Origin: an uncultured Clostridia bacterium | GTDB taxonomy: Bacteria; Bacillota; Clostridia; Christensenellales; Borkfalkiaceae | Reading direction: 5' to 3' | DNA: 11,124 nucleotides | Assembly: GCA_944369635.1 (NCBI GenBank) | Contig: CALVXL010000156.1 | Location: 1 to 11,124, forward strand | Shown: piece by piece, positions 1 to 7,015 of the stretch | How positions within the stretch are numbered: position 1 is the first letter of the stretch | Layout of the letters: the number at the start of each line of letters is the position of its first letter | Notes under the pieces: generated by a model | Seen by the model: the letters and a program-made list of their open reading frames with translations, nothing else | What the model was told of the DNA's origin: nothing | Databases searched by the model: none | Position numbers and translations under genes: made by a program

Positions 1-123
1 TACCGTTCGCAGAAACTTACCGACGCTACCTGCAATAATTTGTCCACGCATGCGAATTCCATTACCGACAAGATAAAAGAGGTTTCCGTCCGCTCCCTGC
101 ATTTATTCGACGGCGCGGAATAA
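1..123 (+). CDS. C-terminal end of an unidentified protein (partial)
   Basis: An open frame enters from the left edge and ends at TAA (121-123), giving 40 residues that finish in LHLFDGAE. The start lies outside the window. I see no recognisable motif; the residues are mixed polar and charged, with no membrane segment. The codons resemble those of the other genes here, and a hairpin at 169-200 follows 45 bases after the stop, which fits a real gene end. It converges on the pot operon. No function can be assigned, and a chance open frame is possible given its short length. Confidence 0.5.
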   Translation, partial: YRSQKLTDATCNNLSTHANSITDKIKEVSVRSLHLFDGAE

Positions 124-168
124 ACCGCAAATAAACCGTAAAAAAGAATTTATTTAAATATAAATACA

Positions 169-200
169 AGTGAAAACCGCCGCAATCGGCGGTTTTCACT
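169..200 (+). terminator. Hairpin after the left-edge gene
   Basis: This is a 14-bp perfect stem (169-182 with 187-200) around the tetraloop CAAT. It is GC-rich in the upper part, with an AAAA/TTTT block near the base. Only two Ts follow directly on the plus strand, with a longer T run about 20 bases later, so it is not a textbook intrinsic terminator. Its position after a plus-strand stop suggests transcription termination or 3'-end protection for that gene. Confidence 0.5.
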
Positions 201-250
201 TTCCCGAAATTTACCCTTTTTTAAAAGAGCCTGTTTTGCATAAGGAATCG

Positions 251-290
251 AAAAAAACCGCGCCCGAAAGCATTTTGCTTTCGGGCGCGG
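251..290 (-). terminator. Intrinsic terminator of the pot operon
   Basis: A 14-bp perfect stem (258-271 with 277-290) with a 5-base loop is followed, on the minus strand, by seven uninterrupted Ts (complement of 251-257). It lies 20 bases after the potD stop, so it is the expected end of the operon. A plus-strand T run (295-300) on the other side means it could also work on transcripts from the left-edge gene. Confidence 0.87.
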
Positions 291-310
291 GTAATTTTTT
301 ATTGTTTTAA

Positions 311-1825
311 TTACATATCTTCTTTTCTGACGACTTTCACGCCTTTTTTGCCGCCGAGCTTATTTTTGAAAATTTTATCCTTGAAGCGGATAAGAAGCAC
401 CACGCCGACGATGACGACCACGCCGACGACGATCAGAATGATCGCCCACGCGGGGAAGGATACGCCCTTGACGTTTTCCCACATCGTGTTGATGCGTTCG
501 TTGGTTTCGTCATCAAAATAATTCATGACCACGCAACGCGTCGTCGTTGCGGTATCGGGATACTGTGCGGAAAACTGTCTGCCCACGGTATCGGTATAAA
601 CGACTTTTCCGTCGCCGAAGAAGTAGCTCAAATCCACTTCCGTCAGCCCTTCGCCCGCCGTTTCGCTGAGTTCGTAGGTCTGCACCATCCAATCGTACAC
701 GCCGCTGTATTCCACCGTTTCAACGAGTTCGCCGCTGTCTTCGTCGTAATAATCTATAGAGAAGGTTTTATCCCCCGCGATGCCGCTGGTGTAGCCGACG
801 TATTCCATGTTGCGCACGGCGATTTCGGGATCGCACATGAAATTGATGAAGTCGTTCGCAAGCTCCGTCTGCTGCGCGTTTTTGGGAATGCACCATCCGT
901 CGAACCAGATATTGCTGCCCGTTTCGGGAACGGAATAGTAAAGCTCCACGCCGACCGCTTCGGCTTCGTCCATCGCATAAACGGCGTCGCCGCTCCAAGC
1001 GAAATTGATGTCGATGGTTCCCGAGGCGATGTCGTTTTTGCCGCTGTCCACTTCGAACCCGAAAATATTCTTCTTCAACGCGGTGAGCGCCTTCTGCACT
1101 TCCTTTACCGTTTCTTCCGAAGTGTCGTTGAAAATCTTCGTCAGTTCTGCGTTATAAGCGTCGGCGGTGATGGTCTTCGCGTCGTAGTCGGCTTTCAATT
1201 TAAGAAGTTCTTCTTTCTTCGCATAGGCGATGCCGACGAAATAGGAATCGCGCACGCTGTCTTTTATCGTGGAGCGGCCTTTATACTTTGCGTCCCAAAG
1301 GGAAGCCCAGTCTTTCATATCCTCATGCGAAACGTTTTTCGGGTTATAAACGTATCCCATCGTGCCCCACATATAGCACACGGCGTAATCCGCAAGGGTT
1401 TTGTCGTTCCATTTGATCTTGTTTTCGAAAATCCCCTTGATGTAATCGGAAGCATATAAATCGTAATTACCGCCCGAAGCAAGAGAAAGTTCTTTGAGCA
1501 TCCCCTCTTTCGCCATCTTTTCGATCATATAATCGGACGGGCAGATGACGTCGTAAAGATATCCGTTTGCGATCTTAAGGTCGTTATACAGGTTTTCGTT
1601 CGTGCCGAACGTGTTGTACTGCACCGTAACGGTCTTGCCGTATTTTTCGCTCATTTGCGTTTCAAACTCTTCCAGAACGGATTCGTCGATATAATCTTCC
1701 CAGTTTGCCACTTTCAGCGTGAGCGTTTCTCCTGCGGCATAAGCCTCTTTCTCCACGGCAACACCCGCCGTCAGCGGAATTGCGGCGATGAGCGCCGCGA
1801 CAACAAGCAATGCGATCTTTTTCAT
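311..1825 (-). CDS. potD: Spermidine/putrescine ABC transporter substrate-binding protein, C-terminally membrane-anchored
   Basis: This is the extracytoplasmic polyamine receptor that delivers ligand to the PotB/PotC permease. It is 504 residues long against about 350 in E. coli PotD. Residues 1-31 form a signal peptide with a possible signal peptidase I site after AYA (28-30). NWEDY (41-45) matches the N-terminal ligand-binding segment of PotD, CPSDYMIEKMAKEGML (95-110) is a family landmark, and W277 plus W307/D309 correspond to conserved pocket residues. There is no lipobox cysteine at the signal peptide, although Gram-positive binding proteins are usually lipoproteins. Instead residues 459-479 form a hydrophobic membrane helix followed by a Lys/Arg-rich tail, so it is probably held by a C-terminal anchor. 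The ATG overlaps the potC stop (ATGA) and follows AAGGAGAT. It is the last gene of the operon. The extra length lies in a helical insertion near 200-240 and in residues 355-450. Confidence 0.93.
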   Translation of the reverse strand: MKKIALLVVAALIAAIPLTAGVAVEKEAYAAGETLTLKVANWEDYIDESVLEEFETQMSEKYGKTVTVQYNTFGTNENLYNDLKIANGYLYDVICPSDYMIEKMAKEGMLKELSLASGGNYDLYASDYIKGIFENKIKWNDKTLADYAVCYMWGTMGYVYNPKNVSHEDMKDWASLWDAKYKGRSTIKDSVRDSYFVGIAYAKKEELLKLKADYDAKTITADAYNAELTKIFNDTSEETVKEVQKALTALKKNIFGFEVDSGKNDIASGTIDINFAWSGDAVYAMDEAEAVGVELYYSVPETGSNIWFDGWCIPKNAQQTELANDFINFMCDPEIAVRNMEYVGYTSGIAGDKTFSIDYYDEDSGELVETVEYSGVYDWMVQTYELSETAGEGLTEVDLSYFFGDGKVVYTDTVGRQFSAQYPDTATTTRCVVMNYFDDETNERINTMWENVKGVSFPAWAIILIVVGVVVIVGVVLLIRFKDKIFKNKLGGKKGVKVVRKEDM

Positions 1826-2634
1826 TTTATCTCCTTTTTCATAAACGTTTCGTTTTTATTTTTCTTTCCTGCGCGCACGTTCAGTATGACGACCACGATG
1901 ACGATGATCAGAAAGATGACTGCGGCGAGCGCCCTGAATGCGGGAAGTTCCGACTTTGCGGTATTTTTGACCGCGTTATACACATACGTCGAAATGGTAT
2001 CGAATTCCGCGGGTTTCGTAAACGAGGTGATGATATAATCGTCGAGCGAAAGCGTCAGCGCGAGCATGAAGCCCGCGACAATGCCGGGCAATATTTCCGG
2101 CAGCACCACGCGGAAGAGCGCTTTGCGCGGCGTAGCGCCCAGATCGAGCGCGGCTTCGTATAAACTCGGGTCCATCTGCTTGAGTTTCGGAATGACCGAA
2201 AGCACGACGAACGGCGTGCAGAACGCCACGTGCCCGATGAGCAGAGAATAATACGTCTTGTTGAAGGCGAACATGGAAAACACCAGCGCGAGGGAAACGG
2301 CGATAACGATCTCCGCATTGATGACGTTGATGTTCGACGCGCCGCCGAGCACTTTTTTCCAGATCTTTTTGCTGTAGAACATGCCGAGCGCGCCCAGCGT
2401 GCCCAACACGGTGGATACCGCCGCCGCCAAAAGCGCGAGCACGACGGTGTTTACGATCATGTTTCTAAGCCGTTCCACGGTAAAGAGCCGCTTATAAAGT
2501 TCCAAGGAAAAACCGTGCCACTGCCCGACGATGTTCGCGTCGGTAAAACTGAAAATAATAAGGATAAAGATCGGCGCGTAGACGCACAGAAGGACGAGGG
2601 TCAAAAACCCGTAAGCGAGAACTTTTTTCATCAT
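1822..2634 (-). CDS. potC: Spermidine/putrescine ABC transporter permease
   Basis: This is the second membrane subunit of the polyamine importer, 270 residues, the normal length for PotC. Hydrophobic segments lie near residues 8-30, 62-85, 105-125, 133-150, 188-205 and 234-256. The cytoplasmic EAA loop is complete (YEAALDLGATPRKALFRVVL, near 160-179), the coupling helix that docks on PotA. It starts with two adjacent Met codons that overlap the potB stop in an ATGA arrangement, with a GAGGGGG-type ribosome binding site inside the potB 3' end. This implies translational coupling. The tail after the last helix is short and basic. Assignment as PotC rather than PotB rests on gene order and sequence resemblance. 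Confidence 0.93.
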   Translation of the reverse strand: MMKKVLAYGFLTLVLLCVYAPIFILIIFSFTDANIVGQWHGFSLELYKRLFTVERLRNMIVNTVVLALLAAAVSTVLGTLGALGMFYSKKIWKKVLGGASNINVINAEIVIAVSLALVFSMFAFNKTYYSLLIGHVAFCTPFVVLSVIPKLKQMDPSLYEAALDLGATPRKALFRVVLPEILPGIVAGFMLALTLSLDDYIITSFTKPAEFDTISTYVYNAVKNTAKSELPAFRALAAVIFLIIVIVVVILNVRAGKKNKNETFMKKEIK

Positions 2635-3488
2635 AGCGCGTTCCCCCTCGTCGTTTCTTTTTCTCCCTTGAACCCGCCCGTCAGAAGCATGGTAATAAAC
2701 ATAATAATGAGCATGACGATGGCGAGCGCCGACCCCATGTTCCAGTTGGCGTTGGTGCCGAACATCGATTCGATGAGCTTACCGATGAGCGGCACTTTGC
2801 TGTTGCCGAAGGTATCGGTGATGACGTAGCAGCTCATCGACGGCAAAAATACCATCATCGCGCCGCTGACGATCCCCGGCACGGAAAGCGGCAGCGTCAC
2901 TTTGAAAAAGGTAACCGCGCCGTTGCCGCCGAGGTCGGCGGACGCCTCTTCCAGGCTCTTGTCCATCTTGATAAGCGTCGTATAAATCGGCAATATCATG
3001 AAGGGCAGAAAATCGTATACCATACCGATGACGGTATTTAAGAAATTCGTCTTGCCGAGCAGCCCGAAAAGGTTTAAAATTTCCCTGAGCGCATATGCGC
3101 GAAGTACGAAATTGATCCACATGGGCGCGATGAAAAGCAACACGAAAATATACGAGCGCGCCGATTTGAAGCGCGAAAGAATATACGCCACGGGATAAGC
3201 GATTAAAAGGCATACCGCCGTGGTGACGCAAGCGATGCCGATACTGATCAACAGGTTGCTGACATACGTGGACGAAGAAAAAAACGCGACGAAATTATTG
3301 AAAGTAAATCCTCCGCTTTTATCGGTAAACGCGTAGTAAACGATCAAAAACAGCGGAAAAACCACAAAGAGCGCGAGAAACAGTCCGTAAGGGATCGCAA
3401 GATAACTGCGTTTGAACAACGCGCGGAAAGTTTTCTTTTCGTTTCCCGCGTAATTTTCCCGCGCAACCGCTTTGACGGATGAAGCCAT
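2631..3488 (-). CDS. potB: Spermidine/putrescine ABC transporter permease
   Basis: This is the first membrane subunit of the polyamine importer, 285 residues, as usual for PotB. About 30 N-terminal hydrophilic residues precede the first membrane segment (near 31-53). Further segments lie near 78-105, 113-134, 150-165, 205-225 and 250-272. The EAA-type loop LEEASADLGGNGAVTFFKVT, with the following LPLSVPGI, is present for docking to the ATPase. The ATG shares one base with the potA stop (TAATG), and an AGGAGGT ribosome binding site lies within the last potA codons, so translation is coupled to potA. It forms the permease heterodimer with the potC product. Confidence 0.93.
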   Translation of the reverse strand: MASSVKAVARENYAGNEKKTFRALFKRSYLAIPYGLFLALFVVFPLFLIVYYAFTDKSGGFTFNNFVAFFSSSTYVSNLLISIGIACVTTAVCLLIAYPVAYILSRFKSARSYIFVLLFIAPMWINFVLRAYALREILNLFGLLGKTNFLNTVIGMVYDFLPFMILPIYTTLIKMDKSLEEASADLGGNGAVTFFKVTLPLSVPGIVSGAMMVFLPSMSCYVITDTFGNSKVPLIGKLIESMFGTNANWNMGSALAIVMLIIMFITMLLTGGFKGEKETTRGNAL

Positions 3489-5023
3489 TATCTTTTGACC
3501 TCCTCTTTCAGTTTCAGCCTGATCGCCTCGGGCTTGATGGAAACGCTCACGCGGTCATTTTCGTTCCAGGTGTATTCGGTGTCGCAGACGTAATCTTCTT
3601 CGTTTTCGTCGGTGCGGACGATAACCTGATAGTGATCGCCTTTATATATAATGGATACGATATTGCCTACCGCGCCGCCCTCTTCTTCCAAGGTATCCAC
3701 GTCGTTGAGGTCGATGTCCTTGAGCCCGACTTCCACTTCGACGTCTACGTCGGTAAGGTCGATCTTTTCACCCTCCGCCGTGATGAGGTAGCCCTCTTCG
3801 TCGAGGAAACTGCCGGGATAAAGCTGCGTGACGTCGCACGCAAATTCCCCGTCGCCGAACACGACGGTATTTTTCTTGGTAATATACCCCTCGTATTTGT
3901 TGGCGGTGAATTCTTTCGCCATGATGTGAATGTCTTCGGGGCGGATGTAGATGCTCACCTTGTCGCCGACCTTGCGTTCCTTGGTGTCCTGCACCACCAC
4001 TTCCGTCTTGCCGATCTTACACACCATTTCATAATGCACGCCCTTGAATATGGAACTGACGATCTTGCCGTCTACCTGTCCTTTCCCCTCGTCCATCAAA
4101 AACACGTCCTCGGGGCGGACGACCACATCCACCTTTTCGTTTTTGGCAAAATCGTCCACGCATTCGAAGGTCTTGTTGAGGAAGCGCACCTTCAGCTTGC
4201 CCGTCATCGTACCGGAAAAAATGTTGCTGTCGCCGATAAAGTCCGCAACAAAGGAGTTGGCGGGTTCGTTATAAATATCGAGCGGCGTACCCTCCTGCTG
4301 GATTTCGCCGTCCTTCATGACGACGATTGTGTCGCTCATCGTCAGCGCTTCTTCCTGATCGTGCGTGACGTATATGAAGGTAATGCCCAGCTTTTTATGC
4401 ATTTCTTTCAGCTCGAGCTGCATGTCCTTTCTCATTTTCAGATCGAGCGCGCCGAGCGGTTCGTCCAAAAGCAATATCTGCGGTTCGTTGACGATGGCGC
4501 GGGCAATGGCAACCCTTTGCTGCTGTCCGCCGGAAAGGGTGGAAACGCTGCGCTTTTCAAAGCCTTCCAGATCGACGATCTTAAGCGCTTTGTTGACTTT
4601 TTCCGCGATTTCCGCCTTGGAAAGCTTTTCCACTTTGGTAAAGCGAGAACCGTCGCTGCGCTCGTACGTCACCTTGATTTTTTTAAGTTTCAGCCCGAAC
4701 GCCACGTTGTCCGCCACATTGAGGTGCGGGAAAAGCGCGTAACGCTGGAACACCGTATTGACAGGGCGCTTATGCGGCGGAAGACCGCTAATATCCTGCC
4801 CGTTCAATAGAATTTTTCCGCTCGTCGGCTTATCAAAGCCCGCGATCATGCGGAGCGTAGTGGTCTTTCCGCAACCCGACGGCCCCAAAAACGTGACGAA
4901 TTCGCCTTTTTTGACTTTCAGGTTGACTTTGTCCACCGCGACCATGCCGTCTTCGAATACGCGCGTCAGATCGACGAGTTCGATGATGTTTTCGCTTTCT
5001 TTACAAGTGAGCTGTTCTTCCAT
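3488..5023 (-). CDS. potA: Spermidine/putrescine ABC transporter ATP-binding protein with extended double-TOBE C-terminus
   Basis: This is the ATPase subunit of the polyamine importer. Visible motifs are Walker A GPSGCGKT (47-54), Q-loop Q93, signature LSGGQ (163-167), Walker B ILLLDEP (183-189) and switch H221. The protein is 511 residues, clearly longer than the usual 350-380. The extra length comes from a lysine-rich insertion after the Q-loop (about 112-138) and a long C-terminal region. That region appears to hold two TOBE-like units (about 298-368 and 451-505), each containing an IVSxIxKGxHY segment and an IRPE/IKPE-type strand, joined by a linker with an acidic DVDVEVEVGLKDIDLNDVD stretch. 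The start ATG has GGAG placed 7 bases upstream (GGAGATATACT). The gene follows the regulator by 33 bases. The Shine-Dalgarno region is complementary to the small-RNA candidates described below. Confidence 0.94.
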   Translation of the reverse strand: MEEQLTCKESENIIELVDLTRVFEDGMVAVDKVNLKVKKGEFVTFLGPSGCGKTTTLRMIAGFDKPTSGKILLNGQDISGLPPHKRPVNTVFQRYALFPHLNVADNVAFGLKLKKIKVTYERSDGSRFTKVEKLSKAEIAEKVNKALKIVDLEGFEKRSVSTLSGGQQQRVAIARAIVNEPQILLLDEPLGALDLKMRKDMQLELKEMHKKLGITFIYVTHDQEEALTMSDTIVVMKDGEIQQEGTPLDIYNEPANSFVADFIGDSNIFSGTMTGKLKVRFLNKTFECVDDFAKNEKVDVVVRPEDVFLMDEGKGQVDGKIVSSIFKGVHYEMVCKIGKTEVVVQDTKERKVGDKVSIYIRPEDIHIMAKEFTANKYEGYITKKNTVVFGDGEFACDVTQLYPGSFLDEEGYLITAEGEKIDLTDVDVEVEVGLKDIDLNDVDTLEEEGGAVGNIVSIIYKGDHYQVIVRTDENEEDYVCDTEYTWNENDRVSVSIKPEAIRLKLKEEVKR

Positions 5024-5056
5024 AGTATATCTCCGTAAAAAATCGGTATCGTTCTT

Positions 5057-5593
5057 TTAAAAATTCGGCGGCGAGGAAACCCAGATGAAAACCGCGCGCT
5101 TGGCCTTTTCGTTCACGATTTTATGAACTTTGTTGGAAACAAAATAAAAACTTTGCCCTTTTTTGCATTTATAAGATTTTTTGCCGAGCACGATTTTGAT
5201 TTCGCCTTCCAGCACAAACCCGAATTCCTCGCCCTCGTGCGGAAAATCGTCCTCGGTGGACGATTCCGACTGCAAGACCATATGTACCGGCTCCATCACG
5301 TTTTTCTGCGCGTTGGGCACAAGCCAGTTCAGCACGTAACCGTTACCCTGCTTTTCGATGAATTCGTCCTTGTTGTAAACGACCTTTTCATCGTCCTCTT
5401 CGGACGCGAAAAATTCTTTTAAATTCGTGCCGAGCGCGGCGAGAAGATCCACAAGCGTGGCGATCGACGGGCTGGTAAGGTCGTTTTCTATCTGTGAAAT
5501 GTACCCTTTTGAAAGCTCGCACCGATCGGCAAGCTCTTCCTGCGTAAGATTGCACGCAAGTCGAAGATCTTTGATTTTTTCTCCTAAAACCAT
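5057..5593 (-). CDS. XRE-family transcriptional regulator with C-terminal cupin domain, probable pot operon regulator
   Basis: The protein has 178 residues: an N-terminal helix-turn-helix (about 4-58, with TQEELADRCELSKGYISQIEN as the recognition part) and a C-terminal cupin fold (about 108-172, PHEGEEFGFVLEGEI onward). This is the architecture of PuuR-like regulators that sense polyamines or other small molecules, and it commonly precedes potABCD in Bacillota. I chose the ATG at 5593, with AAGGGG about 10 bases upstream. An upstream in-frame TTG at 5626 would add 11 Arg/Gly-rich residues that do not look like the family's N-terminus. It is the first gene of the operon, 33 bases from potA. 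A consensus promoter and repeated palindromes lie upstream, so autoregulation is likely. The ligand is inferred from the neighbours, not seen. Confidence 0.9.
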   Translation of the reverse strand: MVLGEKIKDLRLACNLTQEELADRCELSKGYISQIENDLTSPSIATLVDLLAALGTNLKEFFASEEDDEKVVYNKDEFIEKQGNGYVLNWLVPNAQKNVMEPVHMVLQSESSTEDDFPHEGEEFGFVLEGEIKIVLGKKSYKCKKGQSFYFVSNKVHKIVNEKAKRAVFIWVSSPPNF

Positions 5594-5647
5594 CGCAATT
5601 TTTACCCCTTGCCCCGCGCGTCGCAACGCGCCGCTCCGTTTTTGCGA

Positions 5648-5743
5648 GTTTAGTATTTATAAACTTTTTGTTAAAATTTACTAAATTTTCAAAAAGTTTA
5701 CTATTTGTAAACCTAAAGTTAAAATTTACTAAACCGCAACAGC
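5648..5743 (-). repeat. 48-bp tandem duplication with two 17-bp palindromes, probable operator
   Basis: Bases 5648-5695 and 5696-5743 are a diverged direct duplication. Each unit starts with a palindrome of the form GTTTA-N-TATTT-N-TAAAC (5648-5664, 5696-5712) and shares GTTAAAATTTACTAAA (5670-5685, 5718-5733). The core TTTA(C/G)TA therefore occurs four times, at 5649, 5677, 5697 and 5725. A larger inverted repeat (5660-5670 with 5690-5700) overlaps. All of this lies directly after the predicted transcription start, as expected for a repressor site. The likely binder is the XRE-cupin protein, though this is inferred. Confidence 0.7.
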
Positions 5744-5750
5744 AAGCACT

Positions 5751-5779
5751 ATTATATTTATTTTGTTTTACGCTGTCAA
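5751..5779 (-). promoter_or_regulatory. Consensus sigma-A promoter of the regulator-potABCD operon
   Basis: On the minus strand TTGACA (5779-5774) and TATAAT (5756-5751) are both perfect and separated by exactly 17 bases. AT-rich sequence upstream resembles an UP element. Transcription should start near 5744, giving a leader of about 150 bases to the ATG at 5593, most of it occupied by the repeated palindromes. A promoter this strong would need repression to be controlled. Confidence 0.9.
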
Positions 5780-6060
5780 TCGTTTTCATATATATTTTGA
5801 CGAAATTTTTCTGAAAGACGCAACTTTTTAAGAAATTTCGGGATTTTGCGGTCGGAAAGGAAAATCAACCGCGCTTTTTGTCCGTGTCAACCAATCTTTC
5901 CGCGCCAACGGGAAGAAAAATTGCGGTAATTTTTCAAAGGACGGGCGGAAAACGAGCGCAAAAAGCCCGCAACTTTGAAAACGCCGCAAGCGGCGGGCGG
6001 CGAAACAAATAGCAGACAGCGAAATGAGTAAATTTTTTATAAAAGATCTCTTTAGCGCGA
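5780..6060. other. Gene-free stretch upstream of the pot promoter
   Basis: I see no open frame with a ribosome binding site on either strand. Small inverted repeats are present: 5801-5808 with 5833-5840 (CGAAATTT and its complement), 5915-5922 with 5928-5935 (GAAAAATT and its complement), and a GC-rich CGCCGC/GCGGCG hairpin at 5982-5995. None has a T-tract or other feature that identifies a role. Confidence 0.5.
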
Positions 6061-6160
6061 AAAAGAAAAAAATGCAGGCGGCGGAAAGTAAAAGCTTTCC
6101 GCCGCCTGCATGTCGGAGATATTTATTCAGTGGAGGTTTATGGTCTTTTGTTTTTTACGC
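6061..6160 (-). ncRNA. Candidate small RNA, copy 1 of a three-copy family
   Basis: Read on the minus strand, a -10 box TATACT (6170-6165) is followed by a start near 6158-6160. Next come about 45 mostly unstructured bases with two CUCC motifs (ACCUCC at about 6137-6132, AUCUCC at about 6120-6115). A 17-bp perfect hairpin (6073-6089 with 6096-6112, 6-base loop) then runs into TTTTTTTCTTTTT, a strong intrinsic terminator. There is no coding capacity. The other copies show the same layout. I do not recognise the family. Confidence 0.62.
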
Positions 6161-6164
6161 CTTG

Positions 6165-6199
6165 AGTATACCGCCCGAAAATTAAATAAATATTGAAAA
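6165..6199 (-). promoter_or_regulatory. Promoter of small-RNA copy 1
   Basis: TATACT at 6170-6165 is preceded by the conserved block TTTTCAATATTTATTTAAT (6199-6181), 11 bases upstream on the minus strand. The same block stands at exactly the same distance in the other two copies. The -35 position carries ATATTT, not TTGACA, so the block may bind an activator or serve another sigma factor. Confidence 0.45.
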
Positions 6200-6300
6200 A
6201 AGAAACCGTTCGGAGAATTTTTTATCACAAGGCAGCACGCGCCGCTGAGGGATAAAATTTTATTTTCTTTGAAACAGATCTTCAATGCGCGCGGCAGATA

Positions 6301-6400
6301 AAAATTTTTAAAATACAGGCGGCGGAAAGTATTGCCTTCCCGCCGCCTGTACGTTGGAGATATATATTCAGTGGAGATGTATGGTCTTTTGTTTTTACGC
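6301..6400 (-). ncRNA. Candidate small RNA, copy 2 of a three-copy family
   Basis: The minus-strand layout matches copy 1: TATAAT (6410-6405), a start near 6398-6400, two AUCUCC motifs (about 6377-6372 and 6361-6356), then a 16-position hairpin (6314-6329 with 6336-6351). One position pairs as G-U on the minus strand (6326/6339) but would be an A-C mismatch on the plus strand. The hairpin is followed by TTTT, five As and TTTTT, a weaker terminator than in copy 1. The promoter begins only a few tens of bases after the stop of the SLOG gene. Confidence 0.62.
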
Positions 6401-6404
6401 CTTG

Positions 6405-6439
6405 ATTATAAAGCACAAAAATTAAATGAATATTGAAAA
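6405..6439 (-). promoter_or_regulatory. Promoter of small-RNA copy 2
   Basis: A perfect TATAAT (6410-6405) is followed upstream, 11 bases away, by TTTTCAATATTCATTTAAT (6439-6421), the block shared by all three copies. No TTGACA-like -35 is present. It lies between the small RNA and the stop of the SLOG gene. Confidence 0.5.
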
Positions 6440-6449
6440 AAGAAAGATT

Positions 6450-6953
6450 TCAGAAAATTTTTTCCGCAAGATTGATCACGCTGCCGCGGATCATGACTTC
6501 GCGCGCATACCGCATTGCGGAAAACGCGTTTCCGCAGGGACGAAGAACAAAGCATACCGCAAGATCGGAATTTTCCGCAACCCAGGCGTTGCGCTTTTCC
6601 AGCGCCCGCTCGAACGGCGTTTTTTCCACAGGCGGATAAATAACGCGATCGTAAAATTCCAGCATCGCTTCGTTGCGCTTTTTGAACTCATCCCCCACAA
6701 CGGGCGTTACAAAACACTTTTCCAAAGAAAAAAAACGCTCTTCCCAAAACTCCTGTTTTATCCTATCCAGCGTCTTGCTCACCAGTAAATCGAAATCTCC
6801 GTATCCGCCGCAGTAACAGACGATTTGCTGTTGCAAATTGATCGCGTCGCGCGCAAATCGCCGTAAATTTTCGTATAGCCGCTTTTCCGCAAGATTCTTT
6901 TCAAAATCGCTGAGTTCCCTGTGTCCGAAAAAAGAAATTACTATTTTTTTCAT
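6450..6953 (-). CDS. SLOG/YpsA-like (DUF1273-like) nucleotide-binding-fold protein
   Basis: The protein has 167 residues and is cytosolic, with no signal peptide or membrane segment. The N-terminal beta strand ends in FFGHREL (8-14), a glycine-rich CGGYGDFDLL follows (48-57), and a conserved-looking KRNAWVAENSDLAVCFV lies near 120-136. This pattern (GxR after strand 1, GGxGxD in the middle, ENSD near the end) fits the SLOG superfamily of Rossmann-like proteins related to YpsA/DUF1273. Members bind nucleotides or nucleotide-derived signals, some in defence systems, but most have no known role. GGTGG stands just before the ATG. The gene is divergent from a small HTH gene across a shared palindrome. 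Small-RNA copy 2 begins right after it, and I see no terminator of its own. Family assignment is moderately sure; function is unknown. Confidence 0.72.
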   Translation of the reverse strand: MKKIVISFFGHRELSDFEKNLAEKRLYENLRRFARDAINLQQQIVCYCGGYGDFDLLVSKTLDRIKQEFWEERFFSLEKCFVTPVVGDEFKKRNEAMLEFYDRVIYPPVEKTPFERALEKRNAWVAENSDLAVCFVLRPCGNAFSAMRYAREVMIRGSVINLAEKIF

Positions 6954-7015
6954 GCTGCCACCATTTTCTTATAATCAAAAAATTTTACTATAAGACCATA
7001 TTTTTATAAAAAAAT

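Larger units (their letters stand above)
6045..6440. repeat. Direct duplication of about 240 bp carrying small-RNA copies 1 and 2
   Basis: The hairpin (6074 and 6314), -10 box (6165 and 6405) and upstream block (6181 and 6421) recur at a constant 240-base offset. Similarity weakens beyond the hairpins: AGATCT lies near 6044 and 6276, with indels between. The two copies are therefore an old tandem duplication of an element that includes its own promoter. Confidence 0.7.

Noticed and set aside
3479..4810. Long plus-strand open frame (443 codons) opposite potA
   Set aside because: It is the antisense shadow of a clear ABC ATPase gene and has no recognisable protein features.
5594..5626. TTG start extending the XRE-cupin regulator by 11 residues
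   Set aside because: The added residues are unlike the family N-terminus, while the ATG at 5593 has AAGGGG at a suitable distance.
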